Positions 33,411-41,383 of a stretch of 64,000 nt of DNA are shown here, piece after piece; the stretch's first letter is position 1, and every line of letters starts with the position of its first letter. The DNA comes from Candidatus Zixiibacteriota bacterium (lineage in GTDB: Bacteria > Zixibacteria > MSB-5A5 > WJJR01 > JAJRUJ01): contig JAGVQM010000017.1 of assembly GCA_020051695.1 (NCBI GenBank), positions 1 through 64,000 on the forward strand. The letters are read 5' to 3'. A program made the translations under genes and the position numbers. Below the pieces are notes generated by a model. That model ran no database searches and had not been told where the DNA came from. It worked only from the letters and a program-made list of their open reading frames with translations.

Positions 33411-34460
33411 TCAGCGTACCACAATTCGGTACGCGGTGTCGTCCTCATCCTGCAGCTTTTCCAGAAGTTCCCGGGCCTTTTCCAACCTGGTGAACGAACC
33501 CACTTGCACGACCCAGTATGTTTTCCCGGCGATTTTGCGATTATAAAAATGCACAGTGTACCCCTGGGCCCCGTATTTTTCATGCAGGCGCTGGGCATTG
33601 TCTTTATCGGCGAAGGCCCCGAGCTGCACGGTGTAGACAATATCGGCCAGCTTTTCGGCGTGGTCGTCGCCGGGGCGGGAATCGGCCTCAACTGATGAAC
33701 CGGATGTTCCGGAATACAACATACTCGCGTTCGGGTATTTCTCCGTCAGGATTCCACGGTAGAGCATCATGCGGTCATGCTCTCCCAGGCGTTCATAGGC
33801 CTGCGCCAGTCCGATCAGACTCTGGCTTTCCAGGTAATGGTCATCTTCACGTGACAAATCGCGGTAGGCGCGCACACCGGCTTCGAGATCGGTCCGGGAA
33901 TCGGCAGATAATAAATACAGGCGTTTGACCCACTCCGACGAGGGGTTCTCGGCGATTGCGTTCTTTAATTCTGTTTCCGCCACCCGAACCTGCCCGGTTT
34001 TGAGCTGGGCCAGGATCGTCCACCAGCGCACGGCATCCACAGAGTGGCTTTTCCCGGCAAAAGTCCGGAGGAATTCCTCGCCTTTTTCCAAAATGGCGCC
34101 ATACGATTTTGTTGCCGCCAGGATCTCAATCAGCAGCAGGCAGGCCTCGTCTCCGGGCGGCCGGTTGCCTGCGGAGTTTAATGCCTGCAACGCCCATGAC
34201 TGGGCGGACAAGCCGCCGGGTTCAGTCCGGGCCATGACCAGCAGCGCTTCCGGATCTCCGGGATAATCGGCCAGGATTGTCCGCGCCATGCGCCGCGCTT
34301 CATCAGGTCGGCCGTCGGCCAGCGCCCCCCGGGCCTTGTCGATCATCGCCGCTTCACTATCAGCGCAGACCGCTGCCAGTCCGCACAACAGCGCCAGACA
34401 AAACCCGAACACCGGCCCCAGGCGAGGATTGTTCGAGACTGTGAACCCAGGAGCGACCAT
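33411..34460 (-). CDS. TPR and SPOR domain protein
   Basis: 349 residues. A signal or anchor region (~16-36) precedes TPR-like helices (DEARRMARTILADYPGDPEALLVMA... LIGLAQAYERLGEHDRMM). The C-terminal ~75 residues are a SPOR domain: VYTVQLGAFADKDNAQRLHE and VVQVGSFTRLEKARELLEKL. SPOR domains bind denuded peptidoglycan glycans, placing this protein in the periplasm, probably near the septum. It lies between lapB (32 bases) and the DUF512 gene in one operon. Confidence 0.85.
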   Translation of the reverse strand: MVAPGFTVSNNPRLGPVFGFCLALLCGLAAVCADSEAAMIDKARGALADGRPDEARRMARTILADYPGDPEALLVMARTEPGGLSAQSWALQALNSAGNRPPGDEACLLLIEILAATKSYGAILEKGEEFLRTFAGKSHSVDAVRWWTILAQLKTGQVRVAETELKNAIAENPSSEWVKRLYLLSADSRTDLEAGVRAYRDLSREDDHYLESQSLIGLAQAYERLGEHDRMMLYRGILTEKYPNASMLYSGTSGSSVEADSRPGDDHAEKLADIVYTVQLGAFADKDNAQRLHEKYGAQGYTVHFYNRKIAGKTYWVVQVGSFTRLEKARELLEKLQDEDDTAYRIVVR

Positions 34461-34492
34461 GGTCTAGTTGCCGGGCGCGTCGGGCCGCAAGG

Positions 34493-35668
34493 TCAAGTTT
34501 CGTTCCAGAGTTTGAAGGTGTTGAAATTTTTGCATTCGGGGCACCGCCACAGCGGTTCGATGGTCTTGAATGAGCATTTTCCGCAGCGATACCCGCGCGG
34601 TTTGAACGGCAGCGTATCCAGCAGCTGGTCGAGTTCTTTCACCGCGTGCTCGAGTTCGCTGCTGTCTTTCAGGATGCCGATCAGTCCGGCCCGGGCGGTT
34701 ACATTGTCGGCATCGATGTCCAACATCAATCGGTAATGTGATTCCGCCTCGCGCAAATCACCCTTTTTGCGGGCAATCTCGGCTAAACCGGAGAGCGCCG
34801 GCAAGTTGCTGGGGTCATCTTCCAATGTCTTTTCATACACGCGGGTAATTTCGCCAAACTGTCCCAATTCAAAATATGCCTTTTGCAGACGTTTGAAGAC
34901 CAGGTAACCGGCCCGGGGTTGGATGTCAAGCAGTTTGGACCACCACTCCACCGCATCTTTGATTCGCTGGTCATGATAATACGTTTCGCCGACACCCAGA
35001 TATGCCGGCAGGCAGTTTTTGTCCAGGTCCAGGGCCTCCTTAAACTGCATCCGCGCCTTATGGCCGTCGCCGGTGTCCTTCAGGATTTTCTCTCCAGCGT
35101 AATACTTGTACAAGGCCAGCACATCTTTGTGTTCCTCGCCCAGCCGTTTGTCCACCTGGGTGCGCATCTTGAGCGCATCCTCCCAGCGCTCTTCATCCTC
35201 ATACAACCGGACCAGCCGTTCGGCCGCCCACAGATCGGACTTAGTAAGTTTCAGGATTTCCCGAAGCTCCTGCTCCGCGGCCCCCGGGTTGCCGGCGGTC
35301 AGATAATCCAGCGCCAGGGCATGGTGCACGTCCCGCTGCTGGCGATGGGTTAGTCCGCCGCGCAGAGTCAACTCCTTATGGACGCGGATTGCGCGATCGG
35401 TCTTTTTATGTTTGCGCAGGATATCGCCGAGCTGGATATATGCATCCAGGTTGTCGGTGCGCACGGCCACGACTTCCTTGAGTTTGGAAAATGCGGTGGC
35501 GTCATCACCGGCGACCAGCGCCTGCAGCGCCTCGATATATAATTGCGAATCCCCGGTGTCCGCACGCCGGCGCGTCCGCGACAGATACACAGCCCCGATC
35601 GCCGCGGCGGCCAGGATCAGCAAGACGAATAGCCAGCCGTAATTAAATGAATACCCCATCTCTTCCAT
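34493..35668 (-). CDS. lapB: LapB-like TPR protein with rubredoxin-like metal site
   Basis: 391 residues from the ATG at 35668, preceded by GGAGAG; an ATG ten codons upstream lacks a ribosome site. One N-terminal membrane helix (YGWLFVLLILAAAAIGAVYL) is followed by TPR units (~45-340) and a C-terminal rubredoxin-type knuckle: YRCGKCSF...WRCPECKNFNTF. This is the LapB/YciM architecture. In E. coli LapB adjusts LPS synthesis by steering FtsH onto LpxC and helps assembly. It is next to lapA, the same pairing as in proteobacteria, which strengthens the call. Confidence 0.9.
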   Translation of the reverse strand: MEEMGYSFNYGWLFVLLILAAAAIGAVYLSRTRRRADTGDSQLYIEALQALVAGDDATAFSKLKEVVAVRTDNLDAYIQLGDILRKHKKTDRAIRVHKELTLRGGLTHRQQRDVHHALALDYLTAGNPGAAEQELREILKLTKSDLWAAERLVRLYEDEERWEDALKMRTQVDKRLGEEHKDVLALYKYYAGEKILKDTGDGHKARMQFKEALDLDKNCLPAYLGVGETYYHDQRIKDAVEWWSKLLDIQPRAGYLVFKRLQKAYFELGQFGEITRVYEKTLEDDPSNLPALSGLAEIARKKGDLREAESHYRLMLDIDADNVTARAGLIGILKDSSELEHAVKELDQLLDTLPFKPRGYRCGKCSFKTIEPLWRCPECKNFNTFKLWNET

Positions 35669-35706
35669 ACGTCTTATCTCTCCGGTGTACGGTGTCACCC
35701 GGGTCT

Positions 35707-36009
35707 TTATAATTCATTAATTTCCTCGAGTGAGCGGTTGCGCAACGCCGTGATTTCCACCGTCAGCCGCTTGGTTTGTCTGCGTTGCTCGCGCAGTTCC
35801 GATAGAATTTTTAATACATACGACAACCCCAGCACAAACGTGATCAACATACCGGCGAGAAAGGCCCAGTATGCCATGTAGACCAGCGGCACGTTGTCAT
35901 ATTTCGTGCGTAACAGGTCCACCGAGACCGTCTGATGGGCGTTGAGCATCGAAAAACCGACGACTACGGCGATAATGAGTAAAACCAACACCATGCGTAA
36001 GGCCCACAT
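35707..36009 (-). CDS. lapA: LapA family (DUF1049) inner-membrane protein
   Basis: 100 residues with two membrane helices (~4-22 and ~44-66) and a charged coiled-coil tail (LSELREQRRQTKRLTVEITALRN). The spacing of helices and the FSMLNAHQTVSVDLL segment fit LapA (YciS). GGGGGAAG precedes the ATG. It is the first gene of the lapA-lapB-SPOR-DUF512 operon and is divergent from the TPP riboswitch. Confidence 0.85.
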   Translation of the reverse strand: MWALRMVLVLLIIAVVVGFSMLNAHQTVSVDLLRTKYDNVPLVYMAYWAFLAGMLITFVLGLSYVLKILSELREQRRQTKRLTVEITALRNRSLEEINEL

Positions 36010-36131
36010 AATACTTCCCCCTCTCCTGGGTCCGTCGGCAGTCTAAACCGGCCGCCCGCCTGTGTCAACACAAAAGCCGCCGATCCCCCAAAATGAAAAA
36101 GTACTTGCTTTTTGCCCGTGTCTGCCCCCTA

Positions 36132-36222
36132 CTTTCCGGCAGAGGGTTGAACGGGGGTGGTCCCATGGGCCTGAGATCAAACCCCTCGAACCTGATCCGG
36201 GTAATACCGGCGGAGGAAGAAA
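36132..36222 (+). promoter_or_regulatory. TPP (thiamin pyrophosphate) riboswitch
   Basis: The conserved core is unmistakable: GGGGGTG (36153-36159), CTGAGAT (36171-36177), ACCTGATC (36190-36197) and GGTAATACCGGCGGAGGAA (36200-36218). TPP binding to this aptamer lowers expression of downstream genes. A 9-bp stem (CCGTGGACG/CGTCCGTGG, 36232-36256) follows and could belong to the expression platform, with the ribosome site GGAG at 36304-36307 further on. The exact outer stem is not resolved. It controls the TonB receptor and the symporter. Confidence 0.95.
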
Positions 36223-36312
36223 CAGCCCGAACCGTGGACGTGCTTTGCGTCCGTGGCGCAGCAAGCCGCTTTTCCCGGTTGATTGTATTTTCCCCTGGCC
36301 CGAAGGAGTGCG

Positions 36313-38772
36313 ATGATGAGCGCGTATCGAATTCTCCTTTCTGTTATGTTCTGCCTGTTTTCTGTCGTTTCCGCCCGCGCCGCGGCCATAACCGGCCGGG
36401 TCGTCGACCGTATCACCGGAAACCCGCTGGCTGGGGCCGGCGTGCAGACCGTGGACGGACAATTCGGTACGACCACCGATACCAACGGAGTTTTCTACCT
36501 CGACGGTCTGGCTGAGCATGATCAATGGCTGGCCATCAAATCGCTGGGATATGAGCTGTTCAAGGGCCCGTTCGTCCCCGGCGGCGAACGGCGGGAAATA
36601 GCCCTGAGTCCCACTGTGTTACCGGGGCAGGACATCGTGGTAACCGGTGACCGTGCCCGCCGCCGCGAGACGCCGGTGGCGTTCACCAACATCCCGCAGC
36701 GGGAAATCGCGGAAACCTATTGGGCACAGGATATCCCGCTGCTGCTGATGCAGACTCCGGGAGTCTACGCGTACTCCGACAACGGCAACGGGATCGGCTA
36801 TTCCTATGTGTCCGTGCGCGGCTTCCCGCAAAGCCGCGTGGCGGTCATCATCAACGGCGTCCCGCACAATGATCCGGAATCACATGAAGTTTTCTGGATC
36901 GACATGCCCGATTTCCTCGGTTCGGTCCAGGACATTCAAATCCAGCGCGGCGTCGGTTCCTCGCTGTACGGCTCAGCGTCAATCGGTGGTACGATCAACG
37001 TCAATACATCCTATGCCGATCCGAACCGCAAGATTACGGTCACTACCGGCGCGGGTTCTTACGGCACCCGGAAAATTGCCCTCGATTTCAATTCCGGGCT
37101 GGTGGAAAACACTTACAACGTGTTCGGGCGCTTTTCGCGGTTGGTCTCCGACGGTTACCGTGATCTGGCCTGGACCGATCAGTGGGCATATTTTATGGGC
37201 GTAGCCCGTTTCGACGGCGGATTGACCAATCGCTTCCAGGTGTACGGCGGGCAAGAGGAAACACACCTGGCGTATAAAGGCATCGTTAGGGATTCACTGA
37301 GCACAAACCGAAAATACAACCCCATCCAATTCCCCGGCGAAATCGACCATTTCAACCAGCCGCACTATGAATTGTTGACCAATTGGCGGTTGCGTGATAA
37401 CCTCGAACTCGACAATACCCTGTTTTATATCAAGGGTAAGGGCTATTACGATCAGTTTCGCGAAGACCGTGATTATGCCGAATACAACCTGGTCGAATTT
37501 ATCGATGCCGGCGGCAATGAAGTCAACGAAACCGATCTGGTACGGCGCCGTTTTGTCGAAAATGATTTTTGGGGTTTAGTACCACGGGTAACCTATCGCA
37601 CTGACCGGCTGCGCCTGGCGCTCGGCGCCGAGGTGAACAATCACCGCGGGGTCCACACCGGGACTATCATTTGGGCCGAAATCCTCCCGCCGGATTCGGT
37701 ACAGGCGGTTGCTCCGGGGCACAAGTACTATGATTACGAGGGGCGCAAAATCTCCGGCTCCGTGTTTGCCAACGCCGAATATGCCTGGACGCCGAGTATT
37801 ACCACCATGACCGCTTTGCAGTACCAGTATCGCCGGTATGAATTGCTCCACGACCACCGTAGCGGGATCAACCACGTCACACCGTATAGTATCCTTTCGC
37901 CGCGTGTGGGGATCAATATAAACCTGACCAAACATGCCAACGCTTTCGCCAACGCCGCATATACGCAGCAAGAACCGTCCAGCGACGAAATTTTCGACCC
38001 GCAGGACTACTGGTCAAGCCCTGCGGATTATTTCAATATCTTTAACGCCGCAACCGGCCGGGGAGAGGACCCGCTGATGCAGCCGGAAAAATTGCTGGAC
38101 GTGGAATTCGGCGCCGGTTATCACCAGCGCCTGTTCTCGGCCGAGGCCAATATGTACTGGATGCGGTTCGCGGATGAAATTGTCTATAACGGCGGGCTTT
38201 CCGGGGACGGGGTGCCGATTCGGGTCAATGCGCCGGCATCGATCCACCGCGGCGTGGAACTGTCCGCGGCCCTGCGGCCGTTCGGCGCGCGTGACCGTCC
38301 GGGGTTGCAGGGGCTGGAATTTTCCGGCAATCTCAGCTATGCCGATAATTACTTCGATGAGTTCGAAGAATACCTCACCGACTGGTCTGACTGGCCGCCG
38401 CCGATCGATACCGTCTCCCGCGCAGGCAACCCCATTGCCGGTTTCCCCGATTTTTTGGCCAATCTGCGGGTCGCATATGCGTATTCCTCGGTGAAGATTT
38501 CGGCGCACATGTTCCATGCCGGACGGATCTATCTGGACAACACGAACAATCGGGAATTCTCGGTCGATCCGCATACCGTGTTCAACGCGGCCCTGCGTTA
38601 TGCACCGCAGATGAATCCCCATCGGCCGCAACTGGCCTTTGAAGTGCGGGTCAATAATGTACTGGATACCGAATTCGAAACCGGGGGATATGTTGAACCC
38701 GATGATGGATTGGGTCGCTGGATCGTCGGCGCGGAACGTAACGTCTATCTCTCACTGAGTGTGAGTATGTAG
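36313..38772 (+). CDS. TonB-dependent outer-membrane receptor under TPP control
   Basis: 819 residues from the ATG at 36313, nine bases after GAAGGAG; an earlier in-frame TTG has no such site. A signal peptide (~1-25) is followed by a carboxypeptidase-regulatory-like domain (ITGRVVDRITGNPLAGAGV), a plug (~95-210: VPHNDPESHEVFW, VQDIQIQRGVGSSLYGSASIGGTINV) and a 22-strand barrel ending in an aromatic beta strand (ERNVYLSLSVSM). The riboswitch in its leader implies uptake of thiamin, its phosphates or a pyrimidine/thiazole precursor across the outer membrane. The symporter gene follows after 10 bases. Confidence 0.92.
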   Translation: MMSAYRILLSVMFCLFSVVSARAAAITGRVVDRITGNPLAGAGVQTVDGQFGTTTDTNGVFYLDGLAEHDQWLAIKSLGYELFKGPFVPGGERREIALSPTVLPGQDIVVTGDRARRRETPVAFTNIPQREIAETYWAQDIPLLLMQTPGVYAYSDNGNGIGYSYVSVRGFPQSRVAVIINGVPHNDPESHEVFWIDMPDFLGSVQDIQIQRGVGSSLYGSASIGGTINVNTSYADPNRKITVTTGAGSYGTRKIALDFNSGLVENTYNVFGRFSRLVSDGYRDLAWTDQWAYFMGVARFDGGLTNRFQVYGGQEETHLAYKGIVRDSLSTNRKYNPIQFPGEIDHFNQPHYELLTNWRLRDNLELDNTLFYIKGKGYYDQFREDRDYAEYNLVEFIDAGGNEVNETDLVRRRFVENDFWGLVPRVTYRTDRLRLALGAEVNNHRGVHTGTIIWAEILPPDSVQAVAPGHKYYDYEGRKISGSVFANAEYAWTPSITTMTALQYQYRRYELLHDHRSGINHVTPYSILSPRVGININLTKHANAFANAAYTQQEPSSDEIFDPQDYWSSPADYFNIFNAATGRGEDPLMQPEKLLDVEFGAGYHQRLFSAEANMYWMRFADEIVYNGGLSGDGVPIRVNAPASIHRGVELSAALRPFGARDRPGLQGLEFSGNLSYADNYFDEFEEYLTDWSDWPPPIDTVSRAGNPIAGFPDFLANLRVAYAYSSVKISAHMFHAGRIYLDNTNNREFSVDPHTVFNAALRYAPQMNPHRPQLAFEVRVNNVLDTEFETGGYVEPDDGLGRWIVGAERNVYLSLSVSM

Positions 38773-38782
38773 TCGTCCAATC

Positions 38783-40189
38783 ATGGACCAGACCCTGTCG
38801 CTGCACCCGATTGATGTCGGCATCTTGATCATCTATGCCGCAACGCAGATGTATGTCGGGTTGCGCCTCGCCCGGCGACGGGACACGCAGGAAAACGCAA
38901 CTAGTTTTCTTCTCGATGGCCGGCGCCTGACCGTACCGGCATTTGTCGCCTCGCTGGTTTCCACCTGGTATGGCGGCATCCTGGGTGTGGGGGAGTATAC
39001 TTACAAATACGGCATCTCCAACTGGTTGGTCTTCGGCGTTCCCTACTATTTGTGGGCCGGTGTTTTTGCCGCAAAACTGGCGGCGAAAGCGCGTCGCACC
39101 CCGTTCGTTTCGATTTCCGATCATCTATATGAAAGTTATGGCCGTCCCGCGGGAATTGTGGGTACGTCATTGATCTTCGTCATGACTTTGCCGGCGGCAT
39201 ATATGTTGATGATTGGCGTGATCTTCAAGTTGTTTTTTGGCTGGCCGCTGTGGATCGGGGTCGCGGGTGGGGCGCTGCTTTCGGTGGTCTATATCTATCT
39301 CGGCGGTTTTCGCTCGGTAATCCGCACGGATATTTTACAGTTCGTCGTGATGTTCGGCAGCTTCGCGTTGATCCTGCCCTTTTGCGTTTTCAAGTTTGGT
39401 GGGCTTGGTTTTTTGATCAAGATGATACCGGCGACCCATTTCACCTGGCACGGCGGCAACTCCGTGCAATATGTCCTGGTCTGGTATATCATCGCCACAG
39501 CGACATTAATCGAACCGGCGTTTTACCAGCGCTGTTATGCAGCCAAAAGCGAAGCCGTCGCTCGCCGGGGCATCTGGATTTCGATTATGTGCTGGTGTCT
39601 TTTTGATTTTCTCACGACCAGCATCGGCTTATACGCCCGCGCCCTGCTGCCCAATCTTGCCGACCCGGTCGCCGCGTTTCCGGTGTTGGGGGCAGAGTTG
39701 TTGCCGCCGGTGATTGCCGGATTGTTTTTTGTCGGGATGTTCACGACGATTATTTCGACCGTCGATTCGTATGCCTTCCTCGCCGCCATCGCTCTGGGCC
39801 GCGATCTTATCTGGCGCAACCTGCGCCACAGAACTGAGTCGACCGTTCAATTCTGGACTCGTTTCGGCTTGTGGATCTCCGCGGGGTTGGCTGTGGGCTT
39901 GGCAATCTATTCGGAATCGGTCGTCGACTTGTGGCACGACCTGGGCACTATCGGCGCGCCGGCGCTGGTGCTTCCGCTCCTTGCGACATTTTCAGAAAAA
40001 TGGCGGCTGCCCCGGCCGTGGGCCGTGATATCCATGCTGACCGCCGGGGGCGTTAGTTTGAATTGGTTGCTTCTGGGCAAATTTGCGCCGGGTGGTTATC
40101 CCTTGGGAATCGAGCCGATTATTCCGGGGCTGTTCATTTCAATTGCACTGTATTATATCGGCCGCCGCAAAATCGTTGACGGGAGTTGA
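38783..40189 (+). CDS. sodium:solute symporter (SSS family), likely thiamin-related
   Basis: 468 residues, about 13 membrane helices, with the SSS family core: GGRSVIRTDILQFVVM-like segment YLGGFRSVIRTDILQ (~170-185), FVGMFTTIISTVDSYAFLAAIALGRDL (~315-342, the Na+-binding TM8-equivalent region) and a STWYGGILGVGEYTYKYG entry loop. It should import a small organic solute with Na+. Being cotranscribed with the TPP-riboswitch TonB receptor, its cargo is probably thiamin or a precursor; SSS-type transporters (ThiV) have been predicted from THI elements before, and this may be one. Confidence 0.88.
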   Translation: MDQTLSLHPIDVGILIIYAATQMYVGLRLARRRDTQENATSFLLDGRRLTVPAFVASLVSTWYGGILGVGEYTYKYGISNWLVFGVPYYLWAGVFAAKLAAKARRTPFVSISDHLYESYGRPAGIVGTSLIFVMTLPAAYMLMIGVIFKLFFGWPLWIGVAGGALLSVVYIYLGGFRSVIRTDILQFVVMFGSFALILPFCVFKFGGLGFLIKMIPATHFTWHGGNSVQYVLVWYIIATATLIEPAFYQRCYAAKSEAVARRGIWISIMCWCLFDFLTTSIGLYARALLPNLADPVAAFPVLGAELLPPVIAGLFFVGMFTTIISTVDSYAFLAAIALGRDLIWRNLRHRTESTVQFWTRFGLWISAGLAVGLAIYSESVVDLWHDLGTIGAPALVLPLLATFSEKWRLPRPWAVISMLTAGGVSLNWLLLGKFAPGGYPLGIEPIIPGLFISIALYYIGRRKIVDGS

Positions 40190-40288
40190 TAATGTCGAGG
40201 CTGCAGTAAAATATTCTACTCATCCGTAAGTCTGCCAATGGCTTGAGTCGTCTGGGATGCGAATAGCAGAAAAACCACTCCATTTTAC

Positions 40289-40317
40289 TTGACAAAATTT
40301 GGGTTATGGTCAATTTG
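40289..40317 (+). promoter_or_regulatory. possible promoter of the dockerin gene
   Basis: TTGACA at 40289-40294. Instead of a standard -10, TCAATTTG lies at 40310-40317, close to the TAnnTTTG box used by the primary sigma factor in Bacteroidetes, about 20 bases downstream. The evidence is suggestive only. Confidence 0.35.
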
Positions 40318-40348
40318 AGTATAAGGCAATTTAATCCGGAGGTAGTCT

Positions 40349-41293
40349 GTGGGCGCAGGTGGGTATATTACGCGGGTCGCCTTTGCGGCTGCAGTGTTTT
40401 TATTCTCAGCGGCGAATGTTTTCGCCGCATGGCGGGTGTCAATCGAGTCAAAAACCGTCCCTGCCGGGCAAACCAATGTACACGTCAACTTCAACATCGC
40501 CTTCGATCTTAATTTGGCAGGCGCCGATGTTCCTGTTATTGTGCGTGAATTAACGCCGGGTTCCTTCTGGACGGGACAATTACCCTATGATACCTCGAAT
40601 AACCCATATTACCTGTGTGACATGGCCCATAATGTCGAATGGCATTGGAGTACCGACCCATTTCCCTGGACAGCCCAGATGGAACAAGTGCGGCCGGGTG
40701 TGCCGGCGTCCCCGTGCGATTCCGAAGGGGATGTAGGGTACGATGGCGTCTCGCCTGACCATTTCAGTGTCGATGCCGCAGGCACAGGGGGAAGTGAACC
40801 GGCCAAACCCGAGGGCTTGGATGCGGTGACGATCATTTTTGATGTCACCGATGTTCCGGGACAATTCGAATTCGATACTGCCTGTTTCACTTCAACCTTG
40901 CCGAGCATCTTCTTGATCGATGGCCTGTTCCCCCCGACGGACCACGGGCCGCTGGGCACCGGGGAATGCACGTTCGACAAAGGCATCATCACCATCGTCG
41001 CCGGCAGCCCGCCCTGTGGCTGCGGCATCAAGGGTGACCTGAACAATGACCAATTAGTTAATCCGCTGGACGCTGTTTATCTGATGAATTTTGTCTATCG
41101 AAGCGCGGATAACCGGACGTATCCTGCTGACTGGGATTGTCAGTATGATCTGGGAGACGGCAATTGTGATGGGGCAATTACGCCGCTGGATGTCATCCTC
41201 TTCAATAACCTGATCTACCGGAGCCGGGATTACATGTGCAACCCCTGCACTGAGGGCTACGAACCCTGGCTCGGTGGTGCTTGCGGGGGGTAG
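40349..41293 (+). CDS. secreted protein with type I dockerin repeats
   Basis: 314 residues with a GTG start supported by GGAGGT seven bases upstream and a signal peptide ending NVFAA. Residues ~25-215 are all-beta with a possible cohesin-like or adhesion role. The C-terminal ~70 residues hold a dockerin pair: GDLNNDQLVNPLDAVYLMNFVYRS and GDGNCDGAITPLDVILFNNLIYRS, in which the Ca-binding D-x-N-x-D loop is followed by the PLDxxxLxNxxYR helix typical of Zixibacteria-like dockerins. It would mediate assembly of surface or secreted complexes. A bidirectional terminator follows. Confidence 0.85.
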   Translation: MGAGGYITRVAFAAAVFLFSAANVFAAWRVSIESKTVPAGQTNVHVNFNIAFDLNLAGADVPVIVRELTPGSFWTGQLPYDTSNNPYYLCDMAHNVEWHWSTDPFPWTAQMEQVRPGVPASPCDSEGDVGYDGVSPDHFSVDAAGTGGSEPAKPEGLDAVTIIFDVTDVPGQFEFDTACFTSTLPSIFLIDGLFPPTDHGPLGTGECTFDKGIITIVAGSPPCGCGIKGDLNNDQLVNPLDAVYLMNFVYRSADNRTYPADWDCQYDLGDGNCDGAITPLDVILFNNLIYRSRDYMCNPCTEGYEPWLGGACGG

Positions 41294-41330
41294 CGGGGCT
41301 GGTGCGAATTCAAATGTCCGGATAACATAA

Positions 41331-41364
41331 AAGCCGGTGTCCCTTGCAGGGGCACCGGCTTTTG
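41331..41364. terminator. bidirectional terminator
   Basis: AAGCCGGTG...CACCGGCTT stem with TTTT on the plus strand and TTTT on the minus strand, between the convergent dockerin and FlgD-tail genes. Confidence 0.85.
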
Positions 41365-41383
41365 CCATGACTACTATGCTCTG

